DNA from: Malurus cyaneus samueli
Taxonomy: Eukaryota > Chordata > Aves > Passeriformes > Maluridae
DNA: 64,000 nucleotides
Direction of reading: 5' to 3'
Assembly: GCA_009741485.1 (NCBI GenBank)
Contig: CM019237.1
Coordinates: forward strand, 51,026,050 to 51,090,049
In this document: positions 1 through 31,566 of the stretch, piece after piece
How positions within the stretch are numbered: position 1 is the first letter of the stretch
How the letters are laid out: the number at the start of each line of letters is the position of its first letter
The notes under the pieces: model-generated
The model's database searches: none
What the model saw: the letters and a program-made list of their open reading frames with translations, nothing else
Told to the model about the DNA's origin: nothing
Translations under genes and position numbers: made by a program

Positions 1-196
1 TAGGAGCTGTCTAAGAACAAATACCTGCAATGTGCACTGAAGTTGTTTGGCACTGTCTGCCTTTTTACATGTTTATGTAGACTCACATGTAAAAGATACA
101 GTAGAAATAGATTTCCTTATGCACATCATATCTTAATGCACAGTACAGGTGTGTACACATGGTTAAGACTCTCCGCAATTTTAAATGTGTTTTCAG
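1..196 (+). other. SCUBE1: SCUBE1 intron, 3' end only
   Basis: Non-coding sequence leading to a good acceptor (ttttcag, ending at 196). An open frame runs from 43 into the first exon but crosses the acceptor, so its upstream part is intronic. Confidence 0.85.
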
Positions 197-20040
<19,844 letters not shown>

Positions 20041-23000
20041 TCTAGTGGTATTCAATTTTTGGTTACTTTGCATTCCTGTCAAATATTTTCTTTCCTCCAT
20101 AGTAGACACTTCAGTTTCCTGATCTGAAGGCTCTTTTTTGCAGTCTTTGTTCTCAGTTGTTACTGAAAATCACCTATAATGTTTTATAATTGTTAAAAGT
20201 CAATGTTCTGAATGGGATTCTTACTCAGAAAAAAAAAAGAAATCGTGCATCCCTGAGTGCATCTAGTTGTAGATCCAAATTTGTCTGCACTGGTGGATCC
20301 TCACTTTCCATTTGAAATTTCACTATGTAAAAATATTCTTTCTAGTCTTTTTTTTTTTCATCAACGATAACTTTTGTCAAAGAAAGGAGGAATCTATTCA
20401 AATATGATTAAACTACCTGCAGGAAAGTTCTGTTGTAGAAAGAAGTATGTAGTATAAATGATATTTGGATTTTGAATTGCACTTGAAGTTTATATTTGAA
20501 TTTTTAGAAGAAAACAAAACAATCTAAATTTTGTTATTTCTCATTTGTAGCTTGGTGGAACCTCTGTGCAAGTAGAAATCAAAAATGAAAAAAGAAAGAA
20601 GAGAAAAACAAACCACATGTATAATTTTGTTTTATGAATTACATGAGATTGAGTCCCATGCCCTAATATATCCTAATGTTTTTATCTGTCCTCTTCTAAA
20701 CTTCTTCAGAGGTTTGCCACTGTTAATTATTTAATTGAAACAGATTTAGTTCTGGATTTCTATGCATCAGTTGGTCCCTTTAAAGACATTTACAATAGGA
20801 TATGTGAGAAATGAACAACACTAGTAGTCTTGATTTTCTTTACATTAAGAGAGCATCTAATTAAGTACAATATATAAATATATAAATATATACTTCTATT
20901 TGTGGGTACATTAGTAATGTTATCTCTAGTTACTGTAAATATTATTCATGCTTAAATCTTTACTCCCACACCCTATTTACTCATATCTATATGTAATTTC
21001 ATGTAGATGATTAAATTACTTCTCTAAGTGCTTGTCACTTCCATTAACACCAAACCGAAGCCTTTTGAGGTTTCATAATACTGGATAATGGTTTACTCTG
21101 GGACAATCTCTTTCAATATAAATTATTCTAGGAAAAATAGCATCAGTTAAGATGCAACTGCCATCCAGTAGAGGGTCAGCTGTTGCCTGTTCCTTGGGAC
21201 CCCTCCACATGCAGACCAACAGAATTACATCAGGACAACACGTGTGACAGGAGCTCAGCAAGGAGGGATTTTTGCTGGACCTGCTGTCTCTAAAACACTG
21301 GGAGCACACCTGTGTCTCAGACCAAGACTGTCAGGGGCTCGGGAGAAACAGGATATTGTTTTGCAGAGGAGTTGGAGGGCAGGTGCTGTGACTGCAGAGA
21401 CCTAGCACTCCATTTTATCCAGATTTGTAGCCACAGTGCCCATCAAGCACAGGGACTGCAGGAGAGCTTTAGCCTTGTGCTCAGGCCCTGCTCACAGAGC
21501 AACAGTGGGTTTGCCATGATGATAAATCCTCTGTTTCCTGCTGTTTCCTGGCACAGAAGCTAATTCAAATGAGAAAGGAACCTTCTTTTTTTTTTTTATT
21601 AGTATTTCAGCCTCTTTCCTTTTCAGTCTCTTCTTCTTGTATATCATTTTCCCTTCTGATTCTACAAGTTTATTATATGAAGAAATTAAAACTCCTGGCA
21701 GCAGCCTTTCAGAAAAACACTAACACACAGTTTTAGTTTGCTGCATTTTTTCCCTGTCTGCCTTGTAGCTGAACACATCTTTAAATGTTCTCAAAGACAT
21801 ACATTAGGGGTGGTTTTGGTTATCTTCTTAACCATTTTTTTTCTTTGAGCAAGTACTGCTTAAATTTATAGAGTTGGTTTCTGTTGGCTACAAGTGGTTA
21901 AATACTCAATTTTTAAGAGACACCCTAAGTATTCTGTTGAGTTTTTCCTACTTAGCCATCTTGTAATTTTACTTGCTTTCTTTCCTTCTCCATTGAAGAA
22001 TATAATTTTTTTTCTTTCTATGCCTGAACAGCCTAAACTTATAGTTTAGCAATTAATTTTTTTCCACTCATGGACCCCTGATCTTTGATGAGCTTTTTTT
22101 TAATATATACTTTAATTCTTGTTAAAAAATGTAACTTCTCCATAAAAGTCCTTTATTAAAGGCTGTTAGACCTAATTTTTTCTTGAAGATGTTAAAACTA
22201 CTTTTATTTATTCTTTACCAAGGGTTGTTAAAGGTGAACACAGAAGAACATCTCATCAATCCTGGATTTACTCTGTGCCTGGAATGAAAAAAAATGTTTC
22301 ATGATTTTTTTTCTTTAACAGTAGTTATTTGTACCAAAAATAGTTTAAAAAGCAAAAACCTTTTCAGGTACTCAATTATGTAAGGAGTGTATAGCTAAAA
22401 AACTACTTCAGCCAAGCAATAGTCACAGTCTGATAGTTTATTCAGAGTATTATTCAGATCCATTAGAATGGGTCAGGATTGCAGCCATTCTACGGAAAGA
22501 TATGAAGGAAAATATATGAAAAATATGGAGAAAAATAACTTCCTCATTTGGCAAATGATTTACAGCAATCTGTAGTATTTCAAACTTCAGTAAGCAAACT
22601 GTGCAACTGGTACTGTACATTGAGTTTAGTAAAATCCTTGCTAAATTTTTTAACAACCAACGAGTTTGGACATAATACCACTGTATGACGCTGATGCCAG
22701 AGTCCAGAATCCACTGGCAGCACTGTAACATTTTCCAGGTTCTTAGCTCCATGGGAAATCCAGTGCCAGAGAGCAACCATAAGAGGGACATGTCCCAGTT
22801 CTGGCCACTGGTGGTGGGACCTTGGGGTGTGAGAGATGAATACAGGTGTGAGCAGTTTCATTTGGCTCTGGTACCATTTGCCCTGACTGACAACCACACT
22901 GCACAAAACCAGGATTTTGTTCATTTCATCCTGACAGACAACCCAAGAATGAGTGTGAGCTCATATTCCCCAGAACCACAGCAGGACAAGGCACTTGTGG

Positions 23001-26000
23001 ACTTCTACGGCAAACACAGTTTTTGTGTTGCTGAAGGCACTGAAAGAAAGAGAATAGTTTAACCTTCAGAAGCTGACAATTAAATGCTTCTGAACATACA
23101 GGGGGGTTATACCTGATATATTTAGAAAATGAAAGAGGTTTGAATGCTTGCGACTCTGCATAGAAATGCTCCTGGATGTGCAAATTTCTAATTAAATAAG
23201 TAATGACAAGTGATATAAAGGACTGATTTCAGTTGATTCATAGAACAGCACTGAACTTTTATATCAGCTCTGTAAGTTATAAATGCTTTGACTTTCATTG
23301 TAGATTTATAGTTACAGTCACCAAATAGAAGGATGCCTTCATTGTCAAAACCAGAGAACCTGTTGCTACCACACAACAACAACACAGCAAGGAATGTCTT
23401 CTAGAGAGAAGACCTAGACACATTTGGTAATCAAAAACCATACAAGAAGAAAGAAAACCAGATTCATGAACGGGGCTGAATATAAAATTTTAGTTTTTAC
23501 CCTGAATATGAAATACTGCAATTGAACATATCAATATATGCAGCCCTATATCTGTTCTTACAGAATTACACATTGTCTGTATGACAGGTGCAACAACACA
23601 TTTATGTTATTACAGATAGATGAAAGAAGTGCCCATTTGTGATTGCCCAATTCTGTGGCACAGCGCTCTTTATTATCAGTTTGTAAATGCCTATACTCTT
23701 AAAGCTGCACCTGCAGCACTTAACATTTTAAGCCTATTGTTCTGCTTTAAATACTGCACTTATTTTTAGTGAGGTGGTGGTGAATCATCCTTAAACATTC
23801 TCACAGGCCACCAAATCACTGCCCGCACCTGCTGCAGTCCAGGACACTGCAGCAATCACAAGTTGCTCATCAAGCCCTGAGTTGTGCCTTGAAAGCACTG
23901 AGGACAAGGTGCCTCTGTGTGTTTTTGGAGTAAAGGGAGGGTCAGGATTCCCTGTTCAATAGGTTGCCACCTCTGCTGCCACACTGCATCTTGCCTTCAG
24001 CAAAAAAATTCAATCTGCCTGAAGATTTAGCTCACTGAAACGGAATTTAAAACTCCTGAAGTCTTTCTTTCAGCCTGCTTTCTTGTCCTGTCTTCCTTCC
24101 TCTATCATACATTAGATTTTTACCTAAAGACCAACTTTTCAAAAGAAATTTATTTCCTCCTTTGCGCTTCCCCCATAGAATAAATTTATGACTACTTAGG
24201 ATTTAGACTAGTCAGCTTCATCCCAGAGTAATCTTACTTAAAAGGAAATAAACCTTTACTTACCTTGTAAGCCAGGTGTAGTTTAGGTTAGTTTTAGACT
24301 AGCTTAAATAAATGCAGGATTGGTCAGAGGGTTTTTAGAGGGTCCACATTCTGAGTTGTCAGTGGGTTTTAAAGAGCACAGCTCACCTGTACTCTTGTCT
24401 TGAGCATAATGCAAAGATGCTGCCACATGCATGAAAAACATCCTTTACGTGTGTTTAGCATTCCAAAAGGACAGTCAAACCTCACCCTGTGCTTCTTTAT
24501 AAGCCTGCCCTACAGATTCAAATTTCTCACATCCAGTTTTAATCTTATAGATAACAGGTTAGGAAATTCAGGAGCAAAAGTGTGGTATGATTCTTATACA
24601 GGATTTGCTGACAGATGTTTGACAGCAAAACCACCTGCTTCTGTGACAGTTCCCATGTTTGGACTCTAAATACCTTTGAATGCTCTTAAAAAAGAAGCTG
24701 GAGTGAAATCTTCAGCTGAACCCAGAGGTAAATTTCTTAGCCACCTCAGGGGTCTGGATGATTTTTTTTAGTGAAGGGAATGAGTGACACACACAATTCC
24801 TAACATCTATATCATGATTTCAAGTAGTTGCATTTTTTCGTAGTTTAAAACCACTGATTGACAGGAATGGGAGTAACTGGAGGAGTTCTTGTAGAATCTC
24901 TGTACTTTGGGACTTTATTGAAGTTCTTTTCTAGAATGAGAGTCTGTTGTAAGCACTTGGGAAAAGGAATACTTTTGTCTTCCATAAGAATTTATGGAAG
25001 AAGGGAAATTTCTGTAAGGTACTGTGAACTTACTCCTCAGCATGAGATTTGGATTCAGACAAGTCTCGAGTTTTATCTCTCATCTGAATAAAAACAGACT
25101 GGGAAATAAACAACGTCAAAAAACTGTTATCTAAGTATCTGAATATATACAATTCCAGTTCGTTATGTCATTTATTTATTCTTTCATCATAAAGCTTTTA
25201 ATCTATAAAATATGTAATATACAAGAGTAAAATGTACAGACGTACTTTTAGATGTAATAATTTAAACCATCTGTATTCAGAGAGCAGAGATAACAAGTTT
25301 AAAGATATACAAACAATTGCAATTCAATTTTCTCAATATCTAGAAAAAAGTGACTTTGATTAATTAAACTTTATTTTAATTATTGTGAAAATATCTTTTT
25401 TAGATTTTGGTTTTGTTACTTTTTTAATTAAAATTATTTTGTAAATATTGTTTTCTATGTTTTATAAGTTAGAAAGGCCATTCATTTGCATTTAAAGCAG
25501 CAGGGACTCAACGTGTTGATTATAAAGATATTTTAGGAGACTGGGGTAGATGTGAGCAGTTGCCAGATTTATCATTCTGAATTGCACACCTTGTTATTTC
25601 TTCAGTCTCACTGGCATCACAGGAAGAGTTTTCTGGGGCAATGTAACATGCTAATTTAAACAGATTTGATTATCATTCTAAAGTGCTTCCCATTTTCATA
25701 ACATACAAAGAATATGTATTTTAAAGTTAGTGCTGGTTCTTCTTCCATTGTTAGGATAAAAAACAACACAAAACTCAGAAATAAAAGGGAATTCAACAGA
25801 TTACACCCATGGATAGTGGAAAGACAAGAAAGCCTTCTCTATGCTCGTATGGAGCAGTGGAAGTCATGAAACCTCACACTGGATCAGATCACAGAGCCTT
25901 TTTTAGGCAAAATCACTGAGGTCAGTGGTATTTCAGCTGCATGAAATTCATTATGATCATGTCCTTCACCAGTTCAAGCAGGAATTTCTGGCAGGCTGGC

Positions 26001-26500
26001 TTTCAGGGAAAAGACACGGAGTGTAATACTGGTTTCTGCATCAATTTGCTCCACGTAAACCACTGCGCAGGAATGAGATTTTAAACTAAACTGTTGTAGA
26101 TGCTGCTGGGACTTCTAAGCTTTATTATCAATGTAAATTGTGTACAAACAGCTATTTCCATATGAAATGTACAATAATAGTTTAGAGCAAGGATAGTGAA
26201 TAACTGTACAAAATTTGATACTTAGAAAATAAAATACAGTGCTAAGCTTTACCAATATTTTAACAATTCTGTCAGATTTATAGTAGAAAATGTTGTTGTA
26301 AATGTACCTTATAAGAAAATACATCTCCTTTTGCCTCTGTATATTAATAGCTTTGATTTCTATGTCAAAGTTAAAAACGAAGCATGTAATAAAACTTTTG
26401 TTAAAATCACTTTCATAATAAACATAAAATGGAATGGATACACCTGCCTGCCATTTATTTGTGTACATTGACAAGGCTCCTTGCACAAGTGTAGACAAGA
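20041..26500 (+). other. SCUBE1: Probable long, AT-rich SCUBE1 3' UTR and downstream flank
   Basis: No exon or confident repeat. Candidate poly(A) hexamers lie at 24247, 24307, 25087, 25105, 25780, 26228 and 26417 (AATAAA), and variants at 20407, 21010 and 21685 (ATTAAA). Two Pumilio-type TGTAAATA sites lie at 20934-20941 and 25440-25447. Which cleavage site is used cannot be read from sequence, so the UTR end is uncertain. A GC-richer island at about 22680-23000 has overlapping open frames on both strands, none recognisable. Confidence 0.45.
20871..20892 (+). repeat. (TATATAAA)n-like AT microsatellite
   Basis: Alternating tatataaa units just downstream of the SCUBE1 stop codon, in presumed 3' UTR. 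Confidence 0.8.
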
Positions 26501-27308
26501 ATAAGAAGAGAAGTTCTCTTTTTTATAGCATTCACATATTTTGGTCTAATTTTCATCCTTAAGCAACAGAGAACCTTTTATTTCTCATCAAACCACAAGA
26601 GCTTTTGGGACACTTAGTTTGGTTCCTTCCAAACAAGCTTCAAGAAGAGCTTTTCAAAGAAGAAATCCTGTCTACAGTGAAGAGCCACATCACCAATATC
26701 CCTCCAGGACTTTTTAACTTTTTGTTAAACTAACTCGGGTTGTTACCATGTATAGATCATGCAGGTACCGTTTGTCCCCCTCTGAGGAGCAGCCTTGAAG
26801 AAAGAGGAAGGAGGCTCTCTCATGCTATCATAGCACATGGTATTCTGCTGCTATCCTTATATAAGCAGCTCAACTTGCTAAGAGAAAGCATTTATGATGT
26901 GACAGTATCAGCTTTGCTGACTATATAAATTTAAATTATATAAATACTGTCAGTATGACTGATGACTCTCGGTGTCTGGCAGGTTTAAAAGGCAGAACAA
27001 AACTGGCTGCAAAATATCAATGCATGCCTTTTTCAGCTGGTAGTAATTCACTCAGTTAATATGGGTAGCTATCCTCATTGCATCCCAAGAAGACACAACA
27101 CTTTTACAGAACTACGGACGTACCATATGAAATGGCACTTGGCTGTCTTTATCGCTTCAGAGCTTTAAATAAGTAGCAAGAAAAGTCAGCTCCTATCAAA
27201 GACAGAAAAGCTGAACTCAAAAGTTCCTAAAGGTCATTGGAGATTAAGCTGATTACTGGCCATGAAGTCTCTGTGTTCAAGAACAAAATCTGGAATGGGA
27301 ATACAGAG

Positions 27309-27521
27309 AGGTCCCAGCTGACTGGAAGCTGGCAAACATCATCTTGATTTTCAAGAAGGGCAAGGAAGGAGGACCCCAGAAACTACAAGCCTGTCAGTGT
27401 CACTTCAATGCCTGGTAAAATCATGGAAAAACTGAATGTGGCACTCATTGCCAAGGTCTAGTTGACATGGTGGTGTTAGGTCACAGGTGGACTCGATGGT
27501 CTCAGAGGTCTCTTCCAATCG
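27309..27521 (+). mobile_element. Decayed, internally deleted CR1 LINE
   Basis: About 27309-27430 matches a CR1 reverse-transcriptase segment: VPADWKLANII, then FKKGKE, then a one-base frameshift near 27370, then NYKPVSVTSMPGKIME. From about 27455 it jumps to the typical CR1 3' end (ttgacatggtggtgttagg, then ggactcgatggtctcagagg, then cttccaatc). The rest of ORF2 between the two parts is missing. Non-functional. Confidence 0.8.
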
Positions 27522-30500
27522 ATCTGGTGCACAGCATGAGATACGCTACACTCTAAAAACACTTCTTAATATGTAGAATAACATCACTTGCAGCTCACTT
27601 GTATTGTGTGTGTACAACAGTACTGCTAAGTGATGGTCTTATGCTAAGTGACTTTGTTATAAAATATATTAGATGGTATGCTAAGTATGCTTAAAGACAT
27701 GGGAAAGGGAAGAGAAGGGATCTGCCTTTCTGAAGGCACCGTGTAAGCCTTCAGCTGTTGCAAAACTGCAGCAGTGGCTGTGGAGGTGCAGCAGGATGCC
27801 TCAGGACTAGGGGCAGCATGTGGGATTGCCTTCATGGACATGACAGGGGATCCTTGGAACTGCCTGGTAAGATGTTTTTTCATTGTTGTACCCCAGTGTG
27901 AGGGCAGCCTCCCTACACTCCATGCATGAGTAGTGAGAGGGTCACCTGCACTAGTCAGTGCGTGTTATGTGAGTGCATAATATTAAATGCAGTAAATCTG
28001 TCTCTTGGAGAAAACACTCAGAGTGTTGTTAGTGCCAGACAATTTGTTTGGTTTATTATGATCTCTTGCCAGACTTCTAGACAGGAGGCCTAGTCCAACC
28101 TGCTAAGATCACTCAATCCACCTGCAGGGTGTTCTCCAGAGCTCTTTCCAAATTCCACATTCACATGGGAACCCATTCCAAGACCAAGGAGGTTTCCCTC
28201 CTCACTCAGGTGTCCATCCAGCCACACAACAGGACAGCCCAGCCTCACTGTTACATGGTAGCCAGGGTATGGGAGAGACCTCATATAAACCCTTTGACAG
28301 ATTCTAGGTGACATGTAGGTATTGCAAAAATTGTATTTGTCCACAAAGCAAGCAAGCAAAATGTATACACAATAATTTCTATTTTGATGCAGAAGAATGC
28401 ATTCTGCCTTCTTACAAACGTTTCTAAGGTTTTAAACTCATATACACAGCTATGATGAAATATTTACAGCAAATTATGTTCCTCTCATCTAAGCCCCTAT
28501 CACAGCTTTCCATGCTTTAAAGTTCTAGTTTGACCATTGAGAAAGCTGTTGACTTGAAAGCAAAAGGTTTCTTTATAACATATTACACGGTTTATTGTAA
28601 AATGCACCAAAAATATATTACTTCATCTCCTTTTCACGATGATGTTAAGGTCTCTTCTGCCCCTTATATCCTTATGTCTGTTAAAGAGGTTTCCCTGCCA
28701 TGTTGTCAAAGAGGAAGGTTCTAATATTAAACAACACGAATATGAAGTAGGGAATGCACATTAGATCTATTTGGATGAGATGGCTACAAACATTTGGAAT
28801 AAAGCCACAAACTGTCAGACTCACAAAACTTTGAAAAACTGTAGTTGTGTTTGTTGGGGGCAAATGCTACTTCACATCTGCTTACTCATGATAAATTTCT
28901 GCCACAGAACTGCTGCAGGGTGGGAAGTAATGTGGTGATGGTGGATAAAGTCATGGGGCCTGCTGTGACAGAGGGTCAAGGGCTCCATGGGTCGGCTCTG
29001 TATGGATAGTGCCAGAAACTTAAATCTTCTTTAGCCTGGGGTAGTGCTAGCAAGGTCAGCCTTGCTGAGACCTTTTTGCATTCCCTGTGAATACCTATGT
29101 AAAGTAACCCATTAAATTTAACAAGCATGTTGCCTGAGTAAGGACTGCACTGTTCAGGCACTGTAAATTCGTCACTCTTCCTAAGGAAACAATCAATAAA
29201 ATACTGTGGTGACTTTTCTTTACAAAGATTATCCACAAACACTTGCTTTCATGAGAGGCACACAGGACAATCTCTGGGCTATGGCTCTGGTGTCACAGGT
29301 GATCTACATCAGAGTATGGTGAGTGCTGGCTCCCACTCCCTGCTCCAGGAATTACTCCTGTTGAGGAAAACCAGCAAAAAAAAAATAAGCTGCCAAGCAC
29401 AGCAGCTGAGTAAGACCATGTCTACATAACTGCTGGACAAAGTCAGGGAAGAGCCCACTTACAGGCTATTCTTAACCTCAGTGATTTTCCCTGTGTCTTA
29501 TTATTACTTGGAGTTTATGCCCAGACCTGCAAAACCCCCAAACAGCCTGGAACCATGGAGAGCTGGCCAACAGCCAAAACTCCCACCCAATGTGAGGTGG
29601 AAGTGCAAACAAGCAGTTAGAAAGCTCCTGCCTACACTTGACCAGAACGATTATGTAAATCTCATGTTCCAACAGGATCACATTCTCCTTGTCTCTGGAC
29701 AGGGCATGATTGTTGTGCAGAAGTTAAAACACCCCACTTTTCCTCCTCGGTCTGTTTAAGGAAAAAAGATTGATTTTTTTTTAAGGTAAACAAAAAATTT
29801 GACTTAACTACATAACATGACAAAGACAGAAATGAGGGAAGGGTGGCCTTCTCAGTAAGCAAGGTCTCCAGGAGGACTAGTAAGTGGTCTAATGTCCACA
29901 TTTTACAATATAAAAAGGGCAAGATCAACACTGCAGACATAGTCTTTCCTCAAATCCCACCACAATATTGGCAAAAAATGTGCTCCAACTCAGGGTAGCA
30001 ATCAAGGAATACTGGAAATCCAACTATTTTTTGATCTTCTGCCGTTTAATCAGGGAGGTCTTCTTAATGATATCCTAGTGAAGTCTTTAGGCTGAGGAAA
30101 TGTGGGAACACAGCATGTGGTGAGGCAGACACGGTCTCAGGCAAAGAAGAAGATTTGCCTGTATTTACTATTCAGATATTCAGCCCAGAGATTAAGTTAG
30201 ATCCTCAGCTGCTAAGTAGTGTTATATAGTTACAGCACGTAGGCACCGTTTTTCATCTCATTCTACTCTCTCTGAGCCTGGGCAACTTTAATATACAGAC
30301 CCTCCTCCTGAAAAATCCTGTGATTTTGTGGAGAAAGGGACTGTTGCTACCCTCCCGTAATTACAAGAGGGCACCTGTCTGGCAATACTAGACAGGGCAG
30401 AGAGCAATGAGGTATTTCTTCAACATGGCATGTCCTCCACTGACTGTAGTCTGTGAATATGAGGCTTTCTCGGCCAGCTACTAGCCTAAAGTCCTATTTC

Positions 30501-30661
30501 TTTAACCTGTTTCCAGGGCTGTAGGACACCCCTCCCAGCACCGTGCTATGCTGTCAGCCCAAGTAGTGGTGAAGCTGAATCCTTGATTTGAGGATAGGCT
30601 GGCAGGAAAAGGAATTTCCTTTGGAGCAGATAATCTGCAGAGGGAGCAATGCAGGTGTTCC

Positions 30662-30679
30662 CAGCAGCAGCAGCAGCAG
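30662..30679 (+). repeat. (CAG)6 microsatellite
   Basis: Six perfect CAG units, intergenic, about 770 bp upstream of the TTLL12 start codon. Confidence 0.9.
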
Positions 30680-31446
30680 GCACAGCAAAGCCTGTGCCCT
30701 GAGCAGTGTTGGACACCTGGCTTTGCCCTTGGAGCTTTATAATCATACCTGAGGAGAGACTGAGGTTACCAGTAATGTTTAGAAAGCCTCCGATTAAACT
30801 GGTTTAGGCTATTCCCCACCAAATCTTGGAAGGAAGAGATTTCTCTTAGAAATTTCTTCTTAACAAACCAAGAAAAACGTTGGGAAGTCAGCACTCAGCT
30901 AGAGGCACTTGCAAAGAACACACCTCCCTCTTGTACTGACAGATATTTAAGACAGGCCTGCATGTTAAAATGCACTTGTCAATGTTCGAAGTGAAACAGC
31001 TTTAATTTAAAAATTGACTGACACTGTATGTTTTCCCAGAGCACCACAACTCAGAGAGAGCGATTTCCACTACCGTGGCCGGTGGTCAGCCCCTGTCATG
31101 CCTCACACCCCACGTGTAACCCACCTCAGGGGCTATAGCTGGGGCCTTTCACAAGAGTCCTTTCATCGGGAAACACCGGGAAAATTAAAAAATCTTATGG
31201 CCAGCACTGCACCACGAATCACGCTGAGATTTTATTAAAGCTTAGGGCAGAAGAAGAACAAAGGAACCCACATCTGCTCACCAGACTGAAGCCCCCTCAG
31301 ACCCCTTCTCCTCGGGAACGTCTGGAAGCAAAAGCGACCCCCGCCCCGCTGCAGCCGAACCCCGCTCAGCGCCGGGACCGCCCCGGGCGCCGCTCCCGCC
31401 CCCCGCCCGCCCCTGCCCGCTCCGCCCAGCGCGTTCCGGCCCGGCC

Positions 31447-31566
31447 ATGGCGGGAGAAGGCGAGGAGGCTCTGGCGGCCTTCGTGGCCCTGCACGGTGCC
31501 GCGCTCCGCGCTTCGCGGGTCCCGACGCGCTACTGGGAGAGCCTGAGCCGCAAACTGCGCGGAGAG
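31447..31566 (+). CDS. TTLL12: TTLL12 exon 1 (first coding)
   Basis: Encodes residues 1-40 ([20 protein letters not shown] and following, with [13 protein letters not shown]), then donor gtgggt in phase 0. No in-frame ATG occurs upstream within the GC-rich region, so this start is preferred. Human TTLL12 carries about 17 more residues ahead of the aligned block. Confidence 0.94.

Larger units (their letters stand above)
26501..31289. other. Intergenic region between SCUBE1 and TTLL12
   Basis: No gene supported. It contains a decayed CR1 (27309-27521) and a short (CAG)6 run at 30662-30679. A moderately GC-rich block at about 28070-28280 could be an unrecognised repeat. Open frames here are at most about 92 codons, overlap on both strands, and lack domains. 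Confidence 0.6.

Noticed and set aside
26115..26498. 127-codon antisense frame
   Set aside because: The peptide is rich in Ile, Tyr, Phe and Lys, as expected from random AT-rich DNA. No domain is seen, and it lies in the presumed SCUBE1 3' UTR.
28070..28280. Moderately GC-rich block resembling a repeat or LTR
   Set aside because: I could not match it to any family from memory and found no terminal repeats, so it is only mentioned within the intergenic entry.
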